Source: Paenibacillus fonticola DSM 21315
Lineage (GTDB): Bacteria > Bacillota > Bacilli > Paenibacillales > Paenibacillaceae
Direction: 5' to 3'
DNA: 64,000 nt
NCBI RefSeq assembly: GCF_000381905.1
Contig: NZ_KB907247.1
Coordinates: forward strand, 68,798 to 132,797
Shown here piece after piece: positions 17,023-25,041 of this stretch (position 1 is the stretch's first letter; each line of letters starts with the position of its first letter). The notes under the pieces were generated by a model. That model worked only from the letters and a program-made list of their open reading frames with translations. It ran no database searches and was not told the origin of the DNA. Made by a program: the position numbers and the translations under genes.

Positions 17023-17961
17023 ATGGAAAAACCACTAAGCTACTCTGCTCCTACGGATTCCGCTGCGTTGTCCGTGAGACCAACTCCTCCGGGAGAAACG
17101 GCAACTTGGAAAGATTTTATCGCCTTGACGAAGCCGGGCATTATCCGCTCTAACGTAATTGCGGTATTTGCCGGGTTTTGGCTGGCTTCACAATGGGATT
17201 TACAATTCGGCAAAATGATCTGGACGATACTTGGGGCCGTTCTTGTCATGGCGTCGTCCTGCGTGTTTAACAACTATTTCGATCGTGATTTCGATATGAA
17301 GATGGAGCGTACAAAGAAGCGCGCCCTGCCTACAGGCAGGCTGTCGCCGCGCATCGTATTATGGTACGCGATTATTCTCGGCATACTTGGATTGGTCTCG
17401 CTTTTCAGTTTTTCCGGTCTGCTGGCAGGTATATTTGGCATAGTGGGCATGTTCGTGTATGTCGTTGTATATACGCTATGGCTAAAGCGTACGTCCACCT
17501 GGAGCACTTCCGTCGGAGCGATTTCTGGCGCGATGCCTCCGGTTATCGGCTATGTTGCGGTCACCGGCAAGGTTGATTTGGGCGCATGGCTGTTATTTGC
17601 CCTGCTGTTTTTGTGGCAGCCGCCGCATTTCTGGGCCCTTGGGATCCGGCGCGTAGAAGAGTACCGGGCAGCAGGTTACCCTCTGCTTCCGGTCGTTAAA
17701 GGTATTCCGAGAACGAAGCTGCAGATGATTCCTTATTTGGTATTGCTGCTTCCGATCCCCGTATTAATGTATGTTTACGGCTACACCGGAATGTGGTTCC
17801 TTATTATCGGCGAGGCATTGTCCTTGGTTTGGCTGTACATGGCGCTTAAAGGCATTCGCTCGCAAAACAATGATACATGGGCCAAAAAGGTATTTATTTT
17901 CTCTGTTAACTATTTGACCATTAGTCTCATCGTTATGATTCTGGATACGGTTAGAATTTAA
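17023..17961 (+). CDS. ctaB: Protoheme IX farnesyltransferase (heme O synthase)
   Basis: CtaB adds a farnesyl group to heme B, producing heme O, the first step to heme A for the aa3 oxidase. The 312-aa membrane protein has about eight to nine hydrophobic segments and the prenyltransferase signature NNYFDRDFDMKMERTKKR (N-x3-D-x3-D). The second conserved region WQPPHFWALGIRR is also present. ATG follows AGGAGGAAG. A SCO assembly gene follows 90 bases later; ctaA, the next enzyme in the pathway, is separate at 37.2 kb. Confidence 0.95.
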   Translation: MEKPLSYSAPTDSAALSVRPTPPGETATWKDFIALTKPGIIRSNVIAVFAGFWLASQWDLQFGKMIWTILGAVLVMASSCVFNNYFDRDFDMKMERTKKRALPTGRLSPRIVLWYAIILGILGLVSLFSFSGLLAGIFGIVGMFVYVVVYTLWLKRTSTWSTSVGAISGAMPPVIGYVAVTGKVDLGAWLLFALLFLWQPPHFWALGIRRVEEYRAAGYPLLPVVKGIPRTKLQMIPYLVLLLPIPVLMYVYGYTGMWFLIIGEALSLVWLYMALKGIRSQNNDTWAKKVFIFSVNYLTISLIVMILDTVRI

Positions 17962-18050
17962 ATGAAGCATTGCCGTAAGGGGAGCCGAGGCCAAATACTG
18001 GACGGATACCGCGACGGATGCTACCGGATGCTTGTATGGAGGAACTGTAA

Positions 18051-18656
18051 ATGACCTTGTTAAAAAAATATAAATGGACTTGGTTGATGCTGGCCATTTG
18101 CGTAGTGCTCGCGGGATATTTGCTGAAGGATTCCTTTGTGAAACCGAAGCTTCCCGTCATTGGCCAAGTCTCAGCATTTTCCCTGGAAAATCTCGACGGC
18201 AGCAACGTTACTTTAGAAGACACCAACGGGAAAGTCAGATTGTTCTATTTCTTTTTCTCCAATTGCCCGGATGTGTGTCCAGTTACGACTTTAAGACTCT
18301 CCCAGGTTCAAGATGAACTGAAAGAGAAAGGTCTGTTCGGTGAGGACGCCTCGATCGTATCGATTACTTTTGATCCAGAGAGAGATACGAAGGAGCGGCT
18401 TAAAGAGTTTGGCGATAAATTTAAAGCGGATTATGCTGGCTGGTACTTCCTTAGGGGGGATCAGGGGCAGATCATTGATCTGGCGATGAATTCTTTTAAA
18501 ATATTGGTGAACCAGGATAAGGACGGCAATTTCGTCCATATGGATCTTATTGGGCTCGTTGACCGCAAAGGGAACATTCGTGAAATGTACCGGCCTGAAG
18601 CAACGGCTCAGGAGATCGCCGAAGGCGTCGCGGCTTTGGCCAAAGAAAAGAAGTAA
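18051..18656 (+). CDS. SCO1/SenC family copper chaperone
   Basis: A 201-aa membrane-anchored thioredoxin-fold protein for assembly of the CuA centre of cytochrome oxidase. An N-terminal anchor (residues 10-28) precedes the domain; the copper-binding C-x3-C is in NCPDVCP and the third ligand His in FVHMD. It resembles B. subtilis YpmQ. Position directly after ctaB supports an oxidase-assembly operon. ATG preceded by ATGGAGGAACTGTAA. Confidence 0.92.
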   Translation: MTLLKKYKWTWLMLAICVVLAGYLLKDSFVKPKLPVIGQVSAFSLENLDGSNVTLEDTNGKVRLFYFFFSNCPDVCPVTTLRLSQVQDELKEKGLFGEDASIVSITFDPERDTKERLKEFGDKFKADYAGWYFLRGDQGQIIDLAMNSFKILVNQDKDGNFVHMDLIGLVDRKGNIREMYRPEATAQEIAEGVAALAKEKK

Positions 18657-18663
18657 GAGCCGT

Positions 18664-19023
18664 TTAGTTCAGATGATGAAATGAAGCCGGGTGGGGGTAG
18701 ATGATGTAATCCTCCAGCCCGGCTTTTTCCAATTGAGCGATGAGGTACTCATCCGGCGTTCCCTCGACCCCGGCATATCCGCGCCGTGTGTACATTTGGA
18801 CCGCATCAGGGAAAGCATCCCGAAGTACTCCGCGGATTCGCTTGCCGGAAGCATCATTGTCCATAAATAGAAATACTTCCTGATCTTTGACCTGTTTCCG
18901 CAGTGCTTCCAATTTTAATGAATTTAATGTCCCAAAGGTACAGAGAATTTTTATTTCCTCATCCAACAGACGACGGAGCTTGCTTCGGTCATTTTTACCC
19001 TCAACAATGATGTAGATAGACAA
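18664..19023 (-). CDS. yusF: Toprim domain protein (YusF-like)
   Basis: A 119-aa protein that is essentially one Toprim domain: the Glu motif in IIVEGKNDRSKL at the N-terminus and the D-x-D motif in LFMDNDASGKRIR. This is the fold of RNase M5 and DnaG; the stand-alone YusF group is uncharacterised, possibly a nuclease. TTG at 19023 follows GAGGTGA by five bases and makes the domain begin at its usual point; longer in-frame starts add a non-conserved tail. Confidence 0.8.
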   Translation of the reverse strand: MSIYIIVEGKNDRSKLRRLLDEEIKILCTFGTLNSLKLEALRKQVKDQEVFLFMDNDASGKRIRGVLRDAFPDAVQMYTRRGYAGVEGTPDEYLIAQLEKAGLEDYIIYPHPASFHHLN

Positions 19024-19118
19024 TGGGATCACCTCGGGCCGAATGTTATTGAAATGGTATGCCTCTAGTGTATACCGCAAGCCTTTTAAGTGCAAAAAAG
19101 AACACAAGCAGAAGGGAC

Positions 19119-19156
19119 TCTCCCGAGTAGTTAAAGACTACTTTTGGAACAGTCCC
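19119..19156. terminator. Nested hairpin downstream of the YjcZ-like gene
   Basis: GGACT...AGTCC outer and TAGT...ACTA inner pairings between yusF and the small YjcZ-like gene. The weak T-rich tail follows on the plus side (ATTTTGTTT). Directional use is unclear. Confidence 0.35.
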
Positions 19157-19196
19157 ATTTTGTTTAAGCTTAGTTTACAAATATGTCATTTGAATT

Positions 19197-19313
19197 TTAG
19201 TAAAGAGGAGCGCGGAGAATGATCACCAATAAAATGTAAAGTACAAGGATTGTACCTGTTGACGTCCAGAAACCACCGATTGGTTTATGTCCGCAATGAC
19301 CGATATGTCCCAT
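19197..19313 (-). CDS. YjcZ-like sporulation miniprotein, 38 aa
   Basis: A 38-residue protein, with ATG eight bases after a GAGGTGA-type site. The N-terminal part is rich in Gly, His and Cys (MGHIGHCGHKPIGG) and is followed by a single hydrophobic segment (TILVLYILLVIILRA). This is the layout of the YjcZ family of tiny sporulation membrane proteins in Bacillota. The N-terminal HxxHCGH could bind a metal, but that is only a guess. It is too short for most gene finders. Confidence 0.7.
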   Translation of the reverse strand: MGHIGHCGHKPIGGFWTSTGTILVLYILLVIILRAPLY

Positions 19314-19497
19314 CTGCTTCACCTCGCTTTCCATTTAATTGGTGGCTACACGTTTATAATATGTACAGCTGGTAATATTGCGCTGTGTCACTGCCTAAAG
19401 CGGGGAATTAATACCCTGTTAGACAGCCTAAACAGGGAGAAATATTGCTTCCGCAGCAGCCCCTCTCTCTTCCTGTTCTTTCCCCACTTCTAAATGG

Positions 19498-20670
19498 CTA
19501 GTGAAGGTTTGATGGCTTGGTGAGGGGAGGCATCCCTAATCCTTTTTTGCGGCTAGGCGGAACAATGATAATGACGCTCATTAAAATTAAAAATGCCATG
19601 AAATAGGGCGAATATGTGCCATGTATCATTCCGGCTGTTATAGGGCCGACGAAAGAGCCTAGAGACATGGCGATGGATTGCAGGGAGAAGACCGTACCCA
19701 GCCGCTCGCCGCCGCTCAGGTCGATAAAAAGTGAGGACATAGCTGGGTAGACAACGCCTTTAGCGATGCCTAGAGCGAGCAGGGACACAGGCAAGGGTAC
19801 GCTGCCTAAAGCGGCTAGCGAGAAAAAGGAAAGGGCGATGCCCAGTATCCCTAGATGAGTCCGCAAATACGGTGAGAAATGATTAAGGAACATCATTGAT
19901 AAGGTGACGAGTGCTCCAAGGCTAATGATCGAAAAATAGATCCCGGTGTGCATAACCCCTGCCGTTCCGCCCATTTGCAGCGGCAATTCAAAGAACAGTA
20001 TCCCTTGCGAGCAGGATACCGCAAACGGCAATAAATAATATTTTAAGGGGATGACCTGGAATTGGAAGGAGGCGGCTTCATTCGTTAACGCGGCATTTCG
20101 ATGGCGGAGGCTAGCGCGCTCGGGACGGGATTCCTGAATCATAAATATGGCGACAATCCCGGTGATGATCAATAGCCAGCCAAGGGACTGGAAGGTCATG
20201 GAATAGCCGCTTTGGGCAACTAGAAAAGCGCCAGCCGCAGGAGAAACTACGGAAGCGAGGGTGTGAACTACACCGTGACCGGCCATGAGCTTTCCTTGTC
20301 CGACTGGATCTTTGGACAGGGAAGCGAGCAGCGCTAGGCAAGCCGGGGACAGAAACGCCAAGACGAACCCGCTGATGGAGCGGAGCACGAGCAGCTGCCA
20401 TGGCGCTGTCACATGGGCTTGCAGCAGCAGGATGATGCCCGCCCCGATCAGACTGAAGATCATATAGCCTTTGCTGCCATGCTTATCAACGCCTTGGCCG
20501 GCGATTAAATTTCCAGGCAGATGAGTTAAGGCATAGATTCCCATCATCCAGCCGATAAATAACGGCGGCGCGCCCAGAGAAAGTGCGAATGGGGTCAGAA
20601 TCGGGTACTGAGCATGCAAATCAAAGAAAGCGAGGAACAAAAAAAAGTAAAGCCAGAATGCCATTTTCAT
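19498..20670 (-). CDS. MFS transporter
   Basis: A 390-aa major facilitator superfamily permease with about 12 hydrophobic segments. The loop 2-3 motif region GQGVDKHGSKGYM and the repeat in the second half (FIDLSGGERLGTVFSL) fit drug or metabolite efflux proteins of the YfmO/YfiS type. Substrate not predictable. ATG at 20670 lies 10-12 bases after GGAGG. It stands alone on the minus strand. Confidence 0.85.
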   Translation of the reverse strand: MKMAFWLYFFLFLAFFDLHAQYPILTPFALSLGAPPLFIGWMMGIYALTHLPGNLIAGQGVDKHGSKGYMIFSLIGAGIILLLQAHVTAPWQLLVLRSISGFVLAFLSPACLALLASLSKDPVGQGKLMAGHGVVHTLASVVSPAAGAFLVAQSGYSMTFQSLGWLLIITGIVAIFMIQESRPERASLRHRNAALTNEAASFQFQVIPLKYYLLPFAVSCSQGILFFELPLQMGGTAGVMHTGIYFSIISLGALVTLSMMFLNHFSPYLRTHLGILGIALSFFSLAALGSVPLPVSLLALGIAKGVVYPAMSSLFIDLSGGERLGTVFSLQSIAMSLGSFVGPITAGMIHGTYSPYFMAFLILMSVIIIVPPSRKKGLGMPPLTKPSNLH

Positions 20671-20792
20671 TTACCTTGCCTCCAGTAAATCCATTATGCT
20701 CTACTTGTACGTCGCTTGGGACGAACTTATACCCTTTTCATGAACAGCAGGCGATTTTTTTACCCAAAGACCAGGGAACAAACAAGGGTTAG

Positions 20793-20822
20793 CTGACATC
20801 ACTTAGGCCGATCATGTATAAT
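20793..20822 (+). promoter_or_regulatory. SigA-type promoter for the 147-aa membrane protein
   Basis: CTGACA, an 18-base spacer and perfect TATAAT, 95 bases before the start codon. Confidence 0.65.
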
Positions 20823-20917
20823 AACTTACACTGTGGAAACTCCAAATTTGAAATGAAACTAAGCTTGCTTGTAATACGTTAAATAATTGAAAATGAGATT
20901 ATAGGGGTGTTGTTATA

Positions 20918-21361
20918 ATGGATTTGCAAGTGTGGACGGAATTTCTGAAGCAGAACTGGCTCGTCATAGTCGTTGCGCTGGTTGTCCTGTTTCTGATTTT
21001 GAATTTAGTCAAGACCGTCGTTAAATGGGCTCTAGTGATTGTTATCGCTGCGTTCATTGTGATTTATAGCGGTATTACTCTTAAAGATATCGGAGATGCC
21101 GTGAATACGGTCAAGGATCAGGCGGTTGAAATCAGTAAATCGGAAGTGCTCAACGTGATGAGAAAGGAAGCGAAGGAAGCGCAGTGGGTGCAAAACGAGG
21201 ACGGTACGTTTACAATTACAACTCCGAATCTCGAAGTAACCGGAACCCCTGGCAGCGATAAGGTGAAGGTGACTTTTCGCGGCGTATCTCTCGGTGAATG
21301 GAAAATGAGCGATGCGCTCGAAACTTTCGTACAAGAAGCAAAACGCAATGCAAAACAATAA
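20918..21361 (+). CDS. Uncharacterised membrane-anchored protein, 147 aa
   Basis: Two closely spaced hydrophobic segments (about residues 14-31 and 36-52) are followed by an amphipathic helix and a beta-rich C-terminal domain (FTITTPNLEVTGTPGSDKVKVTFRGVSLGEW), probably outside the membrane. I do not recognise the family. A good promoter precedes it and the transglutaminase-like gene starts 115 bases downstream, so the two may form an operon and act together at the envelope. Confidence 0.75.
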   Translation: MDLQVWTEFLKQNWLVIVVALVVLFLILNLVKTVVKWALVIVIAAFIVIYSGITLKDIGDAVNTVKDQAVEISKSEVLNVMRKEAKEAQWVQNEDGTFTITTPNLEVTGTPGSDKVKVTFRGVSLGEWKMSDALETFVQEAKRNAKQ

Positions 21362-21476
21362 GTATTGTACGTAAAACAAAAAGAAAATTCAGTTGGCATA
21401 GCACAAAAAACAAAAAACAGTATGTAAATGTTATTGTGAACAGCTTGCGAATTATGGCACAAGACAGGAGGCGGAC

Positions 21477-22625
21477 ATGACGGAGGTCTGGATGGACAGT
21501 TTGCGGGAATACAACATGATTACCGCCTTGCTCATGCTGATTATGCTGATATCGGTCATACAGGGGCTGCTGCGCGGGGCTTCCCGTTCGGCCGGCCGGC
21601 TATTTACCCTATTTAGCGGAGGACTATTGTCTTTATTAAGCCTAGCTGCTTCCATTCCGTTTTCGTTATGGATTTCTCCTCAAGTGCAGAAGTGGGCAGG
21701 CGGTATTACTGCTCCAGTCCGGGAGCTATCGAAATGGGAGCAGCTTTATTATACGCTGCTGACCGCTGTAGGGGATTTTCCGCTCCTGCGCTTTGCTGTA
21801 GTATTCATACTCAGTTACTGGCTGATACGTTCTATTATGGGGCTTATTTGTGCCTTTGCATTCGGGGGCCCGCTATTCGGACGATTGGCATTTGGCAGGG
21901 AAGGAGACTCCTCTTGGCTTAGCCGCTTGACTGGGGCCGGGATCGGTTCAGTTATTGGAGCAGTGCGGTGCCTGCTGATTATCGCTATGCTGTTCATTGT
22001 TACCGCCTTGTTCCCGAATAGCGGATTCAGCCGGTATATTGAAGCTTCCCCTGTATACCGGCATGTAGCTGAGACGATTATTGAGCCGATATCCGGTGAT
22101 TTGATCAAAGATAAGCTCCCGGTATTTACCCGGGGGGTGGAGGAAGAGCTTAACGGCATTCTGCAGCGGCGTTATGAGGTTATCGATGCGGAAATTCCCC
22201 GGAATATTGAAGAAGCCGCTGCACAAATTACAGAAGATGCGGCTAGCGATGAGGAAAAGGCCTATTTGCTGTATAAGTGGATTGGCACAAGAGTAAAGTA
22301 TGACTATGACAAGGTAAAAGATTATGAAGAGAAGGGCATCTGGCATGAACAGACGCCGCAGATGACCTTTGACAGCAAGCGGGGAGTATGCATCGATTAT
22401 TCCCGGTTATATGCCGTAATGGCCCGTTCTCAGGGCCTGCAAGTTAAAGTAGTGACCGGTCTTGGATATGACGGCCAGGGAGGATATGGTCCGCATGCCT
22501 GGAATGAAGTGTTTTTGACCGAGAAAGGGGCCTGGATCCCGCTCGATGCGACATGGGCGGGCAGCGGGGATTGGTTTAATTCCCCGGCCTTTGACGAAAC
22601 GCATATTGCGGACAAAATTATTTAG
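21477..22625 (+). CDS. Membrane protein with C-terminal transglutaminase-like domain
   Basis: This 382-aa protein combines an N-terminal membrane part of four to five segments (residues about 12-180, CvpA-like in layout) with a transglutaminase-like cysteine protease domain at about 240-375. The catalytic triad is visible: Cys305 in GVCIDYSRLYAVMAR, His340 in HAWNEVFL and Asp357 in LDATWA. Such domains may cross-link or cleave peptides or wall components; which side of the membrane it faces is unclear. ATG follows ACAGGAGG. It is near two class B PBPs, consistent with an envelope role, though no direct link is shown. Confidence 0.85.
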   Translation: MTEVWMDSLREYNMITALLMLIMLISVIQGLLRGASRSAGRLFTLFSGGLLSLLSLAASIPFSLWISPQVQKWAGGITAPVRELSKWEQLYYTLLTAVGDFPLLRFAVVFILSYWLIRSIMGLICAFAFGGPLFGRLAFGREGDSSWLSRLTGAGIGSVIGAVRCLLIIAMLFIVTALFPNSGFSRYIEASPVYRHVAETIIEPISGDLIKDKLPVFTRGVEEELNGILQRRYEVIDAEIPRNIEEAAAQITEDAASDEEKAYLLYKWIGTRVKYDYDKVKDYEEKGIWHEQTPQMTFDSKRGVCIDYSRLYAVMARSQGLQVKVVTGLGYDGQGGYGPHAWNEVFLTEKGAWIPLDATWAGSGDWFNSPAFDETHIADKII

Positions 22626-22768
22626 TGGAAGCTGTTGGGAAAGCCGAACAATTTCGCATTTCCCCAGGGCGGTATGATACAATAATCGTGTGAAAAAGTG
22701 AGACTTCAACAGGCGATCTAATGAATCGTCTCTATTCGTTTTAATATAAGAAAGTGAGATTTTAAGCA

Positions 22769-24817
22769 ATGAAAAAAGTTTATTCGGAAGATCCGCAGGA
22801 GCAGGAAATCGAGCTGCAGCGCCATTTTAATATTCGACTTAATTTGTTCTTCTTCAGTGCCTTTGCGATCTTTACGGTAATCATTGTTCGGTTGGCCATT
22901 TTGCAGTTTGTCGAGGGGCCGACGCTTGCCCAGCAGGGAACCTCTCTAAGAGTGAAGGATGTTCCGCTTCCACCGAGCCGGGGGACGATTTATGCGGCAG
23001 GAGGGGAGAGGCTGGCTTATTCGACGCCAGTTCAATCCTTGTATATTACGCTGCAGAAGGACTACAGCAAGAGTACGAACCGGGGGAAAGAGAATCGCCC
23101 CGAGGCGATAGCCTTGGCCGAGAAGCTAAAGGAGGCCTTCGATAAATACGGTGATCCGAATGGAACGCCGATGACGCACGAAGACATTGTCGATGCGATG
23201 GATTTGGAGTACCGGCGAGCCAACGGCTTCGCGCCCCGCCGTATCAAGATCGATCTGACAGATCAGGAAGTCGCTTATTTCCTCGAGCGGAAGGATCAGT
23301 TCCCGGGAATCGACATTGTGGAGGAGAGTATCCGCCACTATGATGAGGAGCGGGTTGCCGTCCAGACGATCGGTTACCTGCGGAAGTTCAGCTCCACGAT
23401 GGATGTGTCCTGGTATGATTCGGTCAGGGAAACGATGGCATCGGAGAATAAGGATCCAGGACTGGAATATACGCCGGAGGAATTTGTGGGCTTCGATGGT
23501 TTGGAGATGCAATACCAGCATGAACTGCGCGGAAAGAACGGATATAAGAGCGTTCCGATTGATCCGCGCAACATGGCTTCGGGCATTCCGGAATTGACAG
23601 CTCCACAGAAGGGCCATGATTTGCATACGACGATCAATAAGAACGTCCAATTGACTGCCCAGCAGGCGATTACCGATCAGCTTAAGTGGCTGCACAGCAA
23701 TCCGGTATCCGGCAAGCTGCATCCCAACGCCAAAACGGGCTACGCCGTGGCGATGGAAGTAGAAACCGGCAATATTATTGCCATGGCCAGCATGCCCGAT
23801 TATGATTCCAACGTATGGAAGAGCGGCGGAGTAACCGGTGATATATGGAAGCAAATCGAGAACAGTTATAAGAACGGGACGATAACGCCGTTCGGTTCTG
23901 GCCGCTCGGGCCATAACTTCGAATCGACGATACTGCTTGGCTCAACGATCAAGCCGCTATCCGTGCTCATTGGGCTGAACGAAGGGCTTTTCTCGACGAA
24001 TGATTATTACACGGACAGAGGAATTGCGTATTTCGGGCGGAATGATTCCTCCAGAGTGCGGAACTCCGGCAGCCATGCTTATGGCCCGCTGGATCCATCT
24101 AAGGCAATTTATAAATCCTCGAATACCTTTATGGTCGATATGGTTGGGAAGAGGTTATATAACAAATACGGGGCCGAAGGAATCGATGTTTGGGATAAAT
24201 ACATGAAGGACTTCGGACTTGGCGTATCGACCGGGATCGATTTGCCCTCCGAATATTTGGGCAAGCTCGAATACAAGGACGAGAACGAGACGGCGCTGGC
24301 GAGACTGGTCTATGCCTCTTTCGGCCAGCAGGGGAAATATACGGCTATGCAGTTGGCCCAATTTACAGCGACACTGGCCAGCCGCGGCAAACGGATGGAG
24401 CCGCATCTCGTCAGCAAAATTACCGATTCCGACGGCAATATCGTCAAGGAGTTCGAGCCTAAAGTGCTGAATGAAGTGGACTTTAAGAAGGAACACTGGA
24501 ATGAAGTTATCAGCGGCATGAAGACGGACGTCTCCGCATTCAACGGCTTCCCTTATGATTTTGCCCGAAAGACGGGAACCTCTGAGCAGGCTTACCGCGG
24601 TAAAATGATTGACAACGGAGTATTTATCGCCTTTGCTCCACGGGAGAATCCGAAGCTGGCGGTGGCGGTCGTTGTTCCTGAGGGTGGATTCGGTTCGATG
24701 AGCGCCGCGCCGATCGCACGGAAAATCTTCGATGCTTACGATCAGGAATATGGATTGGACGGCGTGCCGAAGAAAACAAAACAATCGGCAACCGGACAGG
24801 AAACGGACGGAAATTAG
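22769..24817 (+). CDS. Class B penicillin-binding protein, PBP2 type (copy 1)
   Basis: A 682-aa peptidoglycan DD-transpeptidase with one N-terminal membrane anchor (about 25-47), a PBP dimerisation domain (70-290) and a transpeptidase domain (320-660). The active-site motifs are S392-T-I-K, SSN in IYKSSNTFMVD, and KTGTS. The family (MrdA/PbpA/PbpH) makes side-wall peptidoglycan with RodA. A close paralogue lies next in line. The ribosome-binding site is weak (GAAAGTGAG). Confidence 0.93.
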   Translation: MKKVYSEDPQEQEIELQRHFNIRLNLFFFSAFAIFTVIIVRLAILQFVEGPTLAQQGTSLRVKDVPLPPSRGTIYAAGGERLAYSTPVQSLYITLQKDYSKSTNRGKENRPEAIALAEKLKEAFDKYGDPNGTPMTHEDIVDAMDLEYRRANGFAPRRIKIDLTDQEVAYFLERKDQFPGIDIVEESIRHYDEERVAVQTIGYLRKFSSTMDVSWYDSVRETMASENKDPGLEYTPEEFVGFDGLEMQYQHELRGKNGYKSVPIDPRNMASGIPELTAPQKGHDLHTTINKNVQLTAQQAITDQLKWLHSNPVSGKLHPNAKTGYAVAMEVETGNIIAMASMPDYDSNVWKSGGVTGDIWKQIENSYKNGTITPFGSGRSGHNFESTILLGSTIKPLSVLIGLNEGLFSTNDYYTDRGIAYFGRNDSSRVRNSGSHAYGPLDPSKAIYKSSNTFMVDMVGKRLYNKYGAEGIDVWDKYMKDFGLGVSTGIDLPSEYLGKLEYKDENETALARLVYASFGQQGKYTAMQLAQFTATLASRGKRMEPHLVSKITDSDGNIVKEFEPKVLNEVDFKKEHWNEVISGMKTDVSAFNGFPYDFARKTGTSEQAYRGKMIDNGVFIAFAPRENPKLAVAVVVPEGGFGSMSAAPIARKIFDAYDQEYGLDGVPKKTKQSATGQETDGN

Positions 24818-24857
24818 CGGCAGATTCCGTTCGTTTGAGTAGTCAGGCATAAATATA

Positions 24858-24899
24858 GAGCGGCTTTCCGATCGTTACGATCAGGGGAGCCGCTCTTTT
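24858..24899 (+). terminator. Terminator between the two PBP genes
   Basis: GAGCGGCT / AGCCGCTC stem followed by TTTT. It implies that the two PBP genes are separate transcription units. Confidence 0.8.
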
Positions 24900-25041
24900 G
24901 GCTTGTTTCACCCTTTGTATGCGCCAAAGGCTATTTGCTCGGGTGATGATCGTTCAATTCAAATCTCTGGCAATTGGTTTATTTTTCATGTTACAATTAT
25001 TTCATGTAATGAGATATTAATGAAAAGTGGAGATTTGTCAT

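Noticed and set aside
23126..23914. 262-aa minus-strand frame inside the first PBP gene
   Set aside because: Antisense shadow of a clear PBP coding region with no family features.
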